From: Microcella flavibacter
GTDB taxonomy: Bacteria > Actinomycetota > Actinomycetes > Actinomycetales > Microbacteriaceae
DNA: 64,000 bases
Reading direction: 5' to 3'
Assembly (NCBI RefSeq): GCF_012530535.1
Contig: NZ_CP051299.1
Location: 248,001-312,000, forward strand
Part shown: positions 53,141 to 61,821 of the stretch, piece after piece
Layout of the letters: every line of letters begins with the position of its first letter
Position numbering within the stretch: position 1 is the stretch's first letter
Program-made: the position numbers and the translations under genes
The notes under the pieces: generated by a model
Database searches by the model: none
Seen by the model: only the letters and a program-made list of their open reading frames with translations
Told to the model about the DNA's origin: nothing

Positions 53141-54592
53141 CAATACCGTTCAGTTAAGGGTTTGAACGTGAACTCGGGGACTGTTCGCGGGTTGTGGCCA
53201 ACGACTGTGGTGGTCGCGTTTGGCAAGCCATTTGGAGATCTTGCGTTTGATCACGCGGGGGTTTGAGCGCTGTCGGCGCGCAGGGTTCAGGCGTTTGAGA
53301 AGGCTGAGGATGGCGTGACGCCATGCGGCGACGGCAGTGTCAGGGCGCTGAGGGGGAAAAAGAGCCCGAGGCGACTGAGCGGCGGGCTATGCGTAGCGCT
53401 GCGACGAACGAGACCCGGTCGGGGTCCCGTCCGGCGTGGGCGGCGGCGTCGACCATGAGGGTGCGGATGGCGTAGTGGCAGCACAGGTGCCCCCAGATTT
53501 CTTGTTGGACCAAATCGGGAGACTTGGAGCGCAGCACGCCCCTGGGGCCACGCTGATGTGTCTTCAACTCGTCAAAGGTGGACTCGATCTCCCACCGCTC
53601 GGAATAGGCCGCAGCGAGGTCTTCGGCGGTCACCTCGGCTGGATCCAGGATCGTGGTGAGCAGCCGATACGACTCGGGGTTCTCCCTCCCGTCCTCGATC
53701 GTGTAGTCGATGACCCGCACCTTCAGCGGCGGTGTCGACTTCCGGTCGGTGCCGGAGGTGGGGATGATCTCCGCCAACCATGACCCGTCGGGTAGAGCTT
53801 CCCGAAACCGCGGGCGCAGGTTCGTCTTGACCCGCCAGAGCAAGTCTGCACCCGTGGCCGCGGCTTGCTGCCAGAGTGTGAACCCGTAGAAGCCTCGGTC
53901 GGCGAGCACCAGCATTCCAGGCTCCAGCCTGTCGAGCAGTTCCCGAGACAACGCGATCTCCGAAGTGGTGCATGGGCCGATTTCAGCGTCGAGGATGGCA
54001 TGGGTGCCGCACTCGGCCAACGCCACCAGCCGGGCCTGCGGAAACGCGGCATGCTCACCCCGACTCGACGCGGGGCGGCCGAAGAAGTCGACATTCGCCG
54101 GCGTGTCAGCCAGATCCAAGACCGTGCCATCGATCGCGACCAGTCTTCGTCCGGCCAACCACGAACCCGGTGTCGCCGGCCTGGCCAGCGGGCGCGCCAC
54201 CCGGGTGAACAGGTCACGCACGGGTTCGAATCCGAGCCGGGAGCGGGCTTGGAAGATCGCCGACTTCGACGGCGGCGACCATGACTCGGCCCAGCCCGAG
54301 GACCATGCCAGCCCATCCGTCAGCTGGGCGAACACATCCTCGTAGGAACCCTCCGAGTGCAACGCCATCCCGATCGAGAAATACGCCATCACCCGCGCCG
54401 GCAACGACCGATTCCGTTGCTCGGTACGCCCGGCATCAGCAATCACCTGATCAACAACCTCCGCAGGAAACACCCGTGTCAGCAAACCCACCGACACCAA
54501 ATCCGACAACCGGCGGTCAGAAACCGGCTTCACCCAACCAGAACGAGGCATACCCCAAAACTACCGCACGAACCCTTAACTGAACGGTATTG
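53141..54592 (-). mobile_element. IS4-family insertion sequence, 1452 bp, complete ends
   Basis: Perfect 22-bp terminal inverted repeats (53141-53162 and 54571-54592, starting CAATACCGTTCAG), a 10-bp direct target duplication outside them, and one IS4-type transposase gene reading leftward. GC content is lower than in the flanks (63% in one 60-base line counted by hand). Intact ends and identical target duplications show a recent insertion, directly behind the DEAD-box helicase gene. Confidence 0.93.
53150..54551 (-). pseudogene. IS4-family DDE transposase, frameshifted near the C-terminus
   Basis: The main frame runs 54551-53340 (403 residues) and holds all catalytic blocks: VAIDGTVLDLADTPAN (first D), VLADRGFYGFTLW (second D) and YSERWEIESTFDELKTHQRG (E with the YREK pattern). 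It ends early in SGSFSPSAP. In another frame the sequence continues without a stop as PPQRPDTAVAAW, then RRQRSNPRVIKRKISKWLAK, the basic tail typical of this family, ending at 53150 inside the inverted repeat. The frames meet at a T5C5 run (53352-53361): one extra base, or a sequencing error. Full length would be about 465 residues. Confidence 0.85.
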
Positions 54593-54602
54593 TGGCTAGC
54601 GT
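54593..54602. repeat. IS target-site duplication, right copy
   Basis: Same TGGCTAGCGT as at 53131-53140. It contains the helicase stop codon (TAG on the minus strand, 54598-54596), so the duplication rebuilt the end of that gene. Confidence 0.92.
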
Positions 54603-56191
54603 CCGCGGCGCTGGCCGCCGGTGCTGCCGGAGCGCACGACCTGGCCGACGCGCAGGCCGCCCTGACCGCTGCCGCTGGGCGAGGATGCCCGGCGCGAGCC
54701 CTGACGGGTGCGGGGCGCGGCGGCCGTCGCCTCGGCGCGCGGGGCGTCGGAGCGGTAGACGGGCGTGCTGCCGGCCGCGCGGGCCGGAGCCGCCTGGCGG
54801 CGCTCGCCGCCCGCGGTCGAGGCGCCGGAGCCGGCCTGGGCCGAGCGTCCGCCGCGGCCGGAGCCGCCGTTGCCGCCGCGTCCGCGACCGCCCTGACCGG
54901 CGGGCGCGCCCTCACGGGCGGTGCGCTTGCGCTGGGCGTTGGCGCCCTGCGAGCGTCCGCCGCCCTCGGGCTGGCGGCGCAGCACGGCGGGCAGCGCGTC
55001 GAAGGCGACGGGGGCAGCGACGTCGCCGATGAGGCGGTGCACGGAGGCCGAGTCGGCGTGGACCTGCTGCGGCTGCACCGAGATGGCGGCCTTCTTCAGC
55101 AGGGCCGCGGTGTCGCGGCGCTGCTCGGGCAGCACGATGGTGACCACGTCGCCCTCGGAGCCGGCGCGGGCGGTGCGGCCCGAGCGGTGCAGGTACGCCT
55201 TGTGCTCCATGGGCGGGTCGACGTGGATGACCAGCTCGATGTCGTCCACGTGCACGCCGCGCGCGGCGACGTCGGTGGCGACGAGCACGCGCACGCTGCC
55301 GTCGCCGAAGGCGGCGAGGTTGCGGTCGCGGGCCGGCTGCGACAGGTTGCCGTGCAGGTCGACGGCGGGGATGCCCTGCTCGGTGAGGCTCTTGGCGAGC
55401 TTCTTGACCTGGTGCTTGGTGCGCATGAAGAGGATGCGGCGGCCCTGGCCCGAGGCGAGCGCGGTGATCATGCGCTTCTTCTCGTCGACGCCGGCGACCT
55501 CGAACACGTGGTGGGTCATGGCGGCGACGGGCGAGTTGGCCTCGTCGACGGAGTGCATGACGGGGGTGTGCAGGAACTGCTTGACGAGCTTGTCCACGCC
55601 GTTGTCGAGGGTGGCGCTGAAGAGCAGGCGCTGGCCGTCCTCGGGGGTGGCCTTCATGATGCGCGTGACGCCCGGCAGGAACCCGAGGTCGGCCATGTGG
55701 TCGGCCTCGTCGAGCACGGTGATCTCGACGGCGTCGAGCGACACGAACTTCTGCTTCATGAGGTCTTCGAGGCGACCGGGGCAGGCGACGATGATGTCGA
55801 CGCCGGCGCGCAGCGCCGAGACCTGGCGGCTCTGCGAGACGCCGCCGAAGATCGTGGTCGTGGTGAGGCCGTAGGCCTTGGCGAGCGGCTCGAGCACGGC
55901 GTTGATCTGCGTGGCGAGCTCGCGGGTCGGGGCGAGCACCATGCCGAGCGGGCGGCCGGGGCGGCGGCTGCCGCCGGCGAGGCGCGTGCCGAGGCGGGCG
56001 ATCATCGGGATGGAGAAGGCGAGGGTCTTGCCCGAGCCGGTCTTGCCGCGGCCGAGCACGTCGCGCCCGGCGAGCGTGTCGGGGAGGGTGTCGACCTGGA
56101 TGGGGAAGGCGTCGACCTTGCCCTGCGCGGTGAGGACCTCGACGAGGGGGTAGGGAACGCCGAGGGCGCTGAAGGTTGCAGTGGTGCTCAT
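54596..56191 (-). CDS. DEAD-box ATP-dependent RNA helicase (RhlE/CsdA-like)
   Basis: 531 residues. Complete motif set: Q-motif region FPIQVDTLPDTLAGRDVLG, GRGKTGSGKTLAF, APTRELATQI, TVLDEADHMAD, LLFSATL, then RILFMRTKHQVKKLA, LVATDVAARGVHVDD and HRSGRTARAG. The last 120 residues are a Gly/Arg/Ser/Gln-rich RNA-binding tail with RGGR-like repeats. It remodels structured RNA, often in the cold. GAAAGG lies 7 nt before the ATG after a long leader. An IS sits immediately behind its stop codon. Confidence 0.93.
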   Translation of the reverse strand: MSTTATFSALGVPYPLVEVLTAQGKVDAFPIQVDTLPDTLAGRDVLGRGKTGSGKTLAFSIPMIARLGTRLAGGSRRPGRPLGMVLAPTRELATQINAVLEPLAKAYGLTTTTIFGGVSQSRQVSALRAGVDIIVACPGRLEDLMKQKFVSLDAVEITVLDEADHMADLGFLPGVTRIMKATPEDGQRLLFSATLDNGVDKLVKQFLHTPVMHSVDEANSPVAAMTHHVFEVAGVDEKKRMITALASGQGRRILFMRTKHQVKKLAKSLTEQGIPAVDLHGNLSQPARDRNLAAFGDGSVRVLVATDVAARGVHVDDIELVIHVDPPMEHKAYLHRSGRTARAGSEGDVVTIVLPEQRRDTAALLKKAAISVQPQQVHADSASVHRLIGDVAAPVAFDALPAVLRRQPEGGGRSQGANAQRKRTAREGAPAGQGGRGRGGNGGSGRGGRSAQAGSGASTAGGERRQAAPARAAGSTPVYRSDAPRAEATAAAPRTRQGSRRASSPSGSGQGGLRVGQVVRSGSTGGQRRGR

Positions 56192-56483
56192 GGTGGTGCC
56201 TTTCGGGCATGCATGATCCCGGCGCACGCGGACCGGATGGTCAGGATGCGCGGCGCTCGTCGCGAGGGACGGCACGGGATTCGGATGGCGACGGCGGCAG
56301 TGGCCGCAATCAGTTCGCCGTGAGAAAGTATCGAATCGCTGCGCGCGAGTCAGTGCGCGAGGGCGAGAAGAGGAGGCGTTCTACGACGCAGGGAAGCCGT
56401 CGTGGCTTCGCAAGTACCTCAACCGTAGCAGGTCGCCCTCCGCGGGCCCGTTCGTGGGGCCGCCGCGAACCGGCCCGACGCGC
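56192..56483. other. 292-bp leader region of the DEAD-box helicase gene
   Basis: No gene is seen. Long leaders are common for cold-regulated RNA helicases. GATACT near 56320 on the minus strand is a possible -10, but no -35 stands out. The DUF1684 gene ends at the left border of the helicase leader (56484). Confidence 0.4.
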
Positions 56484-57143
56484 TCACGCGAGCGTCGCGC
56501 GCCCGTCGCCGTAGCGCTCGCCGACGGGGATCTCGACCTCGACGACGTTGCCGGGCGGGGCGAGCGGGCAGGCCCACGCCGGGTCGTAGGCGCAGGAGGG
56601 GTTGTAGGCGAAGTTGAAGTCGAGCGTGATCGAGCCCTCGGCCCGGCCGGGCCCGAGGTCGGCGCCCTTGACCGAGTCGACGAGGTAGCGGCCGCCGCCG
56701 TAGGTGCCTCCGTCGACGCGCGAGAGGGCATCCCGAACCGGGATGAACAGCCCGCCGCCGTAGCTGCGCAGCCGCCACACGTCGAGCGAGCCGACGCCGG
56801 GCACGCTCACGAGGCCGATGCGCTCGAAGGGCACGACGCCGTCGGTGCCCGTGGGCACGTCGAGGGATGCGGGCTCGGCGGCCTCGATGACGGCCTCGAC
56901 CCGCCAGGCCCGGTCGTAGGGCTTGACGCGCAGGCCGGTGAAGCGCGCGCGGTCCTCCGGCAGCAGCGGCGAGGCCGGGTGCTCGAGGAACAGCCGGTCG
57001 CGCTCGCGCCGCCACAGGTCGTGCGCCGACTCGAGGTCGGTGGCCCGGCGCACCTTCTCGTAGATCGAGAAGGTCGCCCGACGCCAGCTCGCGACCTCGA
57101 GCGCCGAGCGGGCGGCGGGGGCGGGAGCGGGGGTGGCGGCCAT
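56484..57143 (-). CDS. DUF1684 domain protein
   Basis: 219 residues. The family pattern is clear: WRRERDRLFLEHPASPLLPE near residue 45, then FIPVRDALSRVDGGTYGGGRYLVDS, LDFNFAYNPSCAYDPAWACPLAPP and the closing IPVGERY. DUF1684 proteins are widespread in actinobacteria and of unknown role. The leaderless ATG has CAGACT (57150-57155) 6 nt upstream. Confidence 0.92.
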   Translation of the reverse strand: MAATPAPAPAARSALEVASWRRATFSIYEKVRRATDLESAHDLWRRERDRLFLEHPASPLLPEDRARFTGLRVKPYDRAWRVEAVIEAAEPASLDVPTGTDGVVPFERIGLVSVPGVGSLDVWRLRSYGGGLFIPVRDALSRVDGGTYGGGRYLVDSVKGADLGPGRAEGSITLDFNFAYNPSCAYDPAWACPLAPPGNVVEVEIPVGERYGDGRATLA

Positions 57144-57196
57144 GGGTTCAGTCTGCCCCGCCCGGGCGGAGGAGGCGCGCGACTCCGGGTCGTCGC

Positions 57197-57691
57197 TCAG
57201 GCGGCGAACTGCCGCGCCCAGCCCGGGGCGAGGCGCGTCAGCTGCCGGGCGCGCAGCTGCCAGAAGACCCAGAACCCGATCCAGGCCACCGGCGTCAGGA
57301 GCCCTGCGCCCACGTCGAGCGTGTCGTGGAACCGCGTGCGGCCGCGGCCGTCGTCGCGCACGGCCATGCGGTGATGCCAGCGGCGCACCACGCGCATCCC
57401 GCCCGAGAGCGGCCCGCCCGTGTCGTGCACGATGCGCTCGACGCCGCCGCCGCGCAGGGCGACCGTCTCGTCCGACAGCCGGATCAGCTGCGAGCCCATC
57501 GGCAGCACGCCGAGCATCGAGAGCCGCACCCGGTGCTGCTCGTCGGCCCAGCGCTCGGGGAACCCGCCCGGCTCGAGCGAGGCGGCCGGCGTCAGCGGCC
57601 CCGAGACGGCGCGGAACACCGCGGGGGAGTGCACCGCCTCCCACGCCGCGTCGGGCGGGCAGTCGAGCAGAAGACGAAGGGTGACGCGCAT
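57197..57691 (-). CDS. SRPBCC (polyketide-cyclase-like) protein
   Basis: 164 residues, START/SRPBCC fold: LRLLLDCPPDAAWEAVHSPA at the start, GGFPERWADEQHRVRLSMLG, a long C-terminal helix WIGFWVFWQLRARQLTRLAP. It would bind a small hydrophobic ligand; nothing shows which. The leaderless ATG follows CAGACT (57699-57704) by 7 nt and lies only 36 bp from the divergent gene at 57728. Confidence 0.83.
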   Translation of the reverse strand: MRVTLRLLLDCPPDAAWEAVHSPAVFRAVSGPLTPAASLEPGGFPERWADEQHRVRLSMLGVLPMGSQLIRLSDETVALRGGGVERIVHDTGGPLSGGMRVVRRWHHRMAVRDDGRGRTRFHDTLDVGAGLLTPVAWIGFWVFWQLRARQLTRLAPGWARQFAA

Positions 57692-57727
57692 GGGGCCCAG
57701 TCTGCGCCCGCTGGCTACCATCGACCT
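57692..57727. promoter_or_regulatory. Back-to-back leaderless promoters in 36 bp
   Basis: Leftward CAGACT (57704-57699) and rightward TACCAT (57716-57721) serve divergent genes. The spacing is so short that each -35 must fall on the other gene's -10 or coding sequence. Confidence 0.55.
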
Positions 57728-58321
57728 GTGACCGACGCCCGACCCGCCGCCGCGACCCCGTCCGCCCCGCTCGACCCCGCCGATCCCGCCGCGCAGGAGC
57801 GTTATCAGGTGCGCTTCGACGTGGGCCTCGACGGCGCTCGCCGCATCGGCTCCTCCGCCCACCTGCTCGTCTGGTGCGATGCGATCGCCGCCGAGCCGGT
57901 GCCGGTGGATGCTCTTCCCCACCGCCTCGAGGTCGTCGACGCGCGGCTCGGGTCGGCGGGCGCGATCGCCCAGCGACTGCTCGCCCTGCAGGCCGAGCGC
58001 GGCGAGCGCACCATGGTCGCCGTCGTCGCGGCGGGCGCCCCGCTGCAGAGCCCCGAGGGCTTCCCCGTCGAGGACGTGCTGCTCGCCGGCGCGGTCATCG
58101 ACGCGCTCGGCGCCGTCGGCATCGACGCGACGAGCCCGGAGGCCGCCGCGGCCGCCGCGGCGTTCCAGGGCCTCCGCGGCGCCGTCGGCCACATGCTCAC
58201 CGCCTCGACGGCCGGCCGCGCGCTCGCCGCGGCATCCGGCCCCCAGGCGGTCGCCGAGGCCCGCGCGCGCCTCGAGGAGGAGGCGCTCGTCGTCCTGCGG
58301 GAATTCAGCCCCGCCGCCTAG
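57728..58321 (+). CDS. Protein resembling 2-phosphosulfolactate phosphatase (ComB family)
   Basis: 197 residues. YQVRFDVGLDGARRIGSSAH, then ERTMVAVVAAGAPLQSPEGF, PVEDVLLAGAVIDALGAVG, FQGLRGAVGHMLTASTAGRAL and a final AEARARLEEEAL follow the order of ComB: N-terminal fold, middle FxxED-AAG segment and the C-terminal SxxGRxL helix. The N-terminal Asp/Thr block of true ComB is replaced by LLVWCDAIAAEPVP, so activity is uncertain. The leaderless GTG has TACCAT 6 nt upstream. It lies 40 bp before the DUF427 gene. Confidence 0.55.
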   Translation: MTDARPAAATPSAPLDPADPAAQERYQVRFDVGLDGARRIGSSAHLLVWCDAIAAEPVPVDALPHRLEVVDARLGSAGAIAQRLLALQAERGERTMVAVVAAGAPLQSPEGFPVEDVLLAGAVIDALGAVGIDATSPEAAAAAAAFQGLRGAVGHMLTASTAGRALAAASGPQAVAEARARLEEEALVVLREFSPAA

Positions 58322-58361
58322 CGTTCCTCCGAAGGACCACCGAACCCCCGGGAGGAACACC

Positions 58362-58664
58362 ATGAAGGCTCACGTCAACGGCACCGTCATCGCCGAGGCT
58401 CCGCAGGAGGAGCTCATCCAGATCGAGGGCAACTGGTACTTCCCGCCCTCGAGCGTCAAGAGCGAGCTGCTCGAGAAGAGCCCCACGCCGTACCACTGCC
58501 CGTGGAAGGGCGACACGCAGTACTTCACCGTCGTCGTCGACGGCCAGAAGCTGCAGGACCGCGCGTGGAGCTACCCCACCCCCATCCCGACGTCGTTCGA
58601 CCGCGTCGGCAAGGACTACTCGAACTACGTGGCCTTCTGGAAGGAAGTCAGCGTCTCCGAGTAG
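58362..58664 (+). CDS. DUF427 domain protein
   Basis: 100 residues. One DUF427 domain: NGTVIAEAPQEELIQIEGNW, YFPPSSVKSELLEKSPTPYH, CPWKGDTQYFTV and the final KDYSNYVAFWKEV. A small widespread family of unknown role, often beside redox genes. GGAGG lies 7 nt before the ATG. It ends just before a strong two-way terminator. Confidence 0.93.
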   Translation: MKAHVNGTVIAEAPQEELIQIEGNWYFPPSSVKSELLEKSPTPYHCPWKGDTQYFTVVVDGQKLQDRAWSYPTPIPTSFDRVGKDYSNYVAFWKEVSVSE

Positions 58665-58697
58665 GGGATCGCGCGGGTGACCGCGCCGCACGACCAC

Positions 58698-58737
58698 CGC
58701 GAGAGGCGCGGGAGTTCAGGCTCCCGCGCCTCTCGCG
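58698..58737. terminator. Two-way terminator, 17-bp perfect stem
   Basis: CGCGAGAGGCGCGGGAG (58698-58714) and its exact complement 58721-58737 enclose the loop TTCAGG. It separates the convergent DUF427 and SprT-like genes. The SprT-like stop codon (58716-58718) lies in the loop, and the right arm encodes its last codons. Confidence 0.8.
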
Positions 58738-59177
58738 TCCGTCCAGCGGATGAGGTGCGCACGGCTGAAGGTGCGCGAGCACTTCCCGCACGAGACGGGC
58801 TTCGCCGGTCGGCGGAACCGCACGTGCTCGTGCCCGCTCGGGCAGCGCCCGCGCCAGCGCGCCCGCTCCTCCGCGACCGGGCCCGTGTGCGTGGTGCCGC
58901 CGACGTAGCCGAGCTCGGCGGCGATGCGCTTCCACTCCGGGCCGTGGTTGGTGCCGGGCCCGGCGAGCGCGTGCGCGACCTCGTGCAGCAGCGTCTGGTG
59001 GATCTCGTCGTCGTCCCAGCGCGCGGCCAGGTGCCGCGAGACGGTGATGCGCCTGTCGGTGTAGTTGCACAGGCCCGCGCGCCGGGTGGCGTGGTCGAAG
59101 CCGAACGACCAGCTCGGGTCGAGGTGCAGGCGGATGAGGGCGTCGGCCCACACGCGCACCCGATCCAAGTCGCTCAC
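58716..59177 (-). CDS. SprT-like zinc metalloprotein
   Basis: 153 residues. The catalytic HExxH is in TLLHEVAHALAGPGTNHGPE, with the third ligand His following, as in SprT/Spartan-like peptidases that cleave DNA-protein crosslinks. A C-terminal zinc ribbon (CPSGHEH, then CGKC) is present. The GTG start has TACCCT (59184-59189) 6 nt upstream. The last codons fall inside a terminator stem. Confidence 0.9.
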   Translation of the reverse strand: MSDLDRVRVWADALIRLHLDPSWSFGFDHATRRAGLCNYTDRRITVSRHLAARWDDDEIHQTLLHEVAHALAGPGTNHGPEWKRIAAELGYVGGTTHTGPVAEERARWRGRCPSGHEHVRFRRPAKPVSCGKCSRTFSRAHLIRWTDARGAGA

Positions 59178-59229
59178 CCGTTCAGGGTAGGCGCCGCCTC
59201 CGACGTCGGCCGTCGAGCCGCGCGGCCGT

Positions 59230-60378
59230 TCAGGCCGAGGGCGCGAGCTCGACCCGGACGAGCCGGTCGTCGAGCTCGCGCGGAGCGCCGCGTCCGTCGG
59301 TGTTGTTCGTGAGCATCCACAGGGCGCCGTCGGGGGCCGCGACCGCGTCGCGCAGCCGGCCCAGCTCGCCGGCGAGGTACGGCCGCGGCTCGCCGCCGTC
59401 GACGTCGACCGCCCACAGCCGCTCGCCGCGCAGATTCGCGATGAAGACCGTCGCGCCGACCACCGCGATGCCGCTCGGGCTCGCCTCCGAGGTCGCCCAC
59501 TGCGCCACCGGCTCGACGAAGCGGTCGTCGCCGCCCGCGCCCTGGACGACGGGCCAGCCGTAGTTCGCGCCGGGCTCGATGCGGTTCAGCTCGTCCCAGG
59601 TGTTCTGCCCGAACTCGGCGGCCCACATCGTGCCCTCGGCGTCCCAGGCGATGCCCTGCGGGTTGCGGTGGCCCATCGAGTAGACGAGCGAGCCCGGCAT
59701 CGGGTTGTCGTCGGGCACCGCGCCGTCCGGCGTCATGCGCAGGATCTTGCCGGCGAGCGAGCCCGGATCCTGCGCCGCCTCGACCTGCTGCGCGTCGCCG
59801 GCGGTCGCGTAGAGCATCCCGTCGGGGCCGAAGGCGATGCGCCCGCCGTTGTGCGTGCGGTTCTTCGGGATGCCCGTCAGCACCTCCTCGCCCGCCCCCA
59901 GCGTCAGCGAGCCCGCCCCGCCGCTGAGCGGCAGGCGCACGATGCGGTTGTCGTCGGCCGCCGTGAAGTAGGCGTACACGGCCGACGCCCCGCCCTCGGG
60001 AACGGCGATGCCCAGCAGGCCGCCCTCGCCGCCCGGCACGACGCCGGGCACCGTGCCGACCTCGCGCACCTCGCCGGCCGCCGTCGCCTCGAGGATGCGG
60101 GCGCTGTCGCGCTCGGTGATGAGCGCCGAGCCGTTCTCGAGCGGCACCACCGACCACGGCGCCGACAGGCCGGAGACGAGGGTCTCGGTCGCGCCGGTGG
60201 GGGAGAGCGGCACGGCCTCGGCGGGCTGCGGCTCGGGGGAGGGGGAGCTCGTCGCGGGCGGGCGGGGCACGGCGGCGGGCGTGCGCTCCGGCTCGGGGGC
60301 GGCGCAGCCGGCGAGCAGCAGGGCGCCGGCCGCGCCGAGGGCGAGCGCCGGGCGGAGGGCGGGGCGGGGGCGGGGCAT
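59230..60378 (-). CDS. PQQ-dependent sugar dehydrogenase-like lipoprotein
   Basis: 382 residues. The lipobox LLLAGC at residue 20-25 predicts a lipoprotein. A six-bladed GSDH-type propeller follows a Pro/Ser-rich linker: LSAPWSVVPLENGSALITER, GGEGGLLGIAVP, NRTHNGGRIAFGPDGMLYAT, GHRNPQGIAWD and GQNTWDELNRIEPGANYGWPV. This matches soluble aldose sugar dehydrogenases; the PQQ-binding Arg/His residues seem present. GAGGAG lies before the ATG. No PQQ synthesis genes are in the window. Confidence 0.9.
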   Translation of the reverse strand: MPRPRPALRPALALGAAGALLLAGCAAPEPERTPAAVPRPPATSSPSPEPQPAEAVPLSPTGATETLVSGLSAPWSVVPLENGSALITERDSARILEATAAGEVREVGTVPGVVPGGEGGLLGIAVPEGGASAVYAYFTAADDNRIVRLPLSGGAGSLTLGAGEEVLTGIPKNRTHNGGRIAFGPDGMLYATAGDAQQVEAAQDPGSLAGKILRMTPDGAVPDDNPMPGSLVYSMGHRNPQGIAWDAEGTMWAAEFGQNTWDELNRIEPGANYGWPVVQGAGGDDRFVEPVAQWATSEASPSGIAVVGATVFIANLRGERLWAVDVDGGEPRPYLAGELGRLRDAVAAPDGALWMLTNNTDGRGAPRELDDRLVRVELAPSA

Positions 60379-60555
60379 GGCTGCTCCTCAGGAGGGGCGA
60401 CGGCGGAGCATCCACTGTCGCGCGATCGCCTGATGGCGACCCGAGCGCGGGATGACGATCCCTCGGTCGCCACCCGAGCGGGGGGTTTGCAGGCGAGGGG
60501 CGAGGGGCTAACGTCGCTGACGACCGGAACCGGCGAGCCGAGGGGGAGAGCGCGC

Positions 60556-60945
60556 GTGGCACTGTTCCAGCGGCTCGGCGGCCGCGACGGAGTCGAGGCC
60601 CTCGTCGAGGATCTCGCCGTGCGCGTGCGCGAGGACGCCGAGATCGGGCACTACTTCGCCGAGGTCGACGAGGTCGAGCTCAACCGCCACCGCACGATGT
60701 TCTTCTCCGCGCTGCTCGGCGGCTCGGAGGAGTACGGCGGGCGGTCGATCCGCGCCGCCCACGCGCCGTTCCGGCTGAGCGAGCACGACTTCGACGTGTT
60801 CATCCGGCTCATCACGCAGACGCTCGCCGGATCGAGCGCGAGCCCGCGCGACCAGCGCTCGATCCTGCGCGCGCTCGAGCGCCTGCGGCCGACGGTCGTG
60901 CACAGCTCCGTGCCCGAGCAGGTCACCCGGCGCGCGATGCGCTGA
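60556..60945 (+). CDS. Truncated haemoglobin, group I
   Basis: 129 residues. Group I pattern: FQRLGGRDGVEALVEDLAVR, FAEVDEVELNRHRTMFFSAL (TyrB10-region), LLGGSEEYGGRSIRAAHAPF with proximal His in the AHA segment, and LSEHDFDVFIRLITQTL. It binds O2 or NO. The GTG start is preceded by GGGGGAGAG after a leader of about 40 nt from TAACGT. Short intergenic repeat GGCGACCCGAG/CTCGGTCGCC lies upstream at 60435-60471. Convergent with the methyltransferase-like gene. Confidence 0.9.
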   Translation: MALFQRLGGRDGVEALVEDLAVRVREDAEIGHYFAEVDEVELNRHRTMFFSALLGGSEEYGGRSIRAAHAPFRLSEHDFDVFIRLITQTLAGSSASPRDQRSILRALERLRPTVVHSSVPEQVTRRAMR

Positions 60946-60957
60946 CCGGCGTCGCTC

Positions 60958-61821
60958 TCAGTCGCCGCGCTTCGTCGCGAACAGCGTGCGGTTCGGCGTC
61001 GGCGACGGCACCGCGGTCTGGTCCGTGACGATCGGCGCCCCCGCGATCCAGTTGCGCAGGTCGCGCCCGCTCGTCACCGTCGCCGGATGCGGGCCGCGCG
61101 CCATGAGCCGCGGCATCCACTCCAGCGGCAGGGCGCTGTTCGCCGCCACCAGCACGACGTTGCCGAAGCGGCGGCCCTTGAGCACCCCCGTCTCGGCGAG
61201 GGCGGCGACGTCCTCGAAGACCGTGCCGAGCGTCGCGGCCTGGCTGCGCGCGAAGGCCAGGCCCGGCCCGTCGGCGATGTTGACCGCCACGATCCCGCGG
61301 GGGGAGAGGAACGCGGCGAGCTCGGTGTAGAACTCCAGGCTCGTCACGTGGGCCGGGATGCGCGCGCCCGCGAACACATCGACCACGACGACGTCGACGG
61401 CGCCGGTGAGGGCGGCGGGCAGGCGCGCGAGCATGGCGCGGGCATCCCCGTACCGGATGCGGATGCCGCTGTTCCTCGGCAGCGGCAGGTGCTCGCGCAC
61501 GAAGCCGATCAGGGCCTCGTCGAGCTCGATCACCTGCTGGCGCGAGCCGGGCCGGGTGGTGTGGATGTAGCGGGGCAGCGTCAGCGCGCCCGCGCCCAGG
61601 TGCAGCGCGGTGAGGGGCTGCCCGGGGTCGCCCCACTCGTCGATCACGTGGCCGATGCGCTGCACGTACTCGAAGAACAGCCGGCTCGGGTCGTCGAGGT
61701 CGACGTGGGACTGCGGCGTGCCGTCGACCACCAGCTGGTAGCTGCCCTCGGCCCAGCGGTCCTCCTCGATGACGGCCCGCAGGCCGCTCGGCAGCACGGT
61801 CGCGCGGGGCTCGGAGGGCAT
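60958..61821 (-). CDS. Spermidine-synthase-like (fused MTase) protein
   Basis: 287 residues. SYQLVVDGTPQSHVDLDDP at the start and a Rossmann methyltransferase-type core: LTALHLGAGALTLPRYIHTT, VIELDEALIGFVREHL, GDARAMLARLP and VDVVVVDVFAGARIPAHV. These match the aminopropyltransferase family, but the Asp residues that bind the polyamine amines are only partly kept, so it is probably an actinobacterial spermidine-synthase-like protein of unknown substrate. The ATG follows CACGCT by 6 nt. Confidence 0.82.
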   Translation of the reverse strand: MPSEPRATVLPSGLRAVIEEDRWAEGSYQLVVDGTPQSHVDLDDPSRLFFEYVQRIGHVIDEWGDPGQPLTALHLGAGALTLPRYIHTTRPGSRQQVIELDEALIGFVREHLPLPRNSGIRIRYGDARAMLARLPAALTGAVDVVVVDVFAGARIPAHVTSLEFYTELAAFLSPRGIVAVNIADGPGLAFARSQAATLGTVFEDVAALAETGVLKGRRFGNVVLVAANSALPLEWMPRLMARGPHPATVTSGRDLRNWIAGAPIVTDQTAVPSPTPNRTLFATKRGD

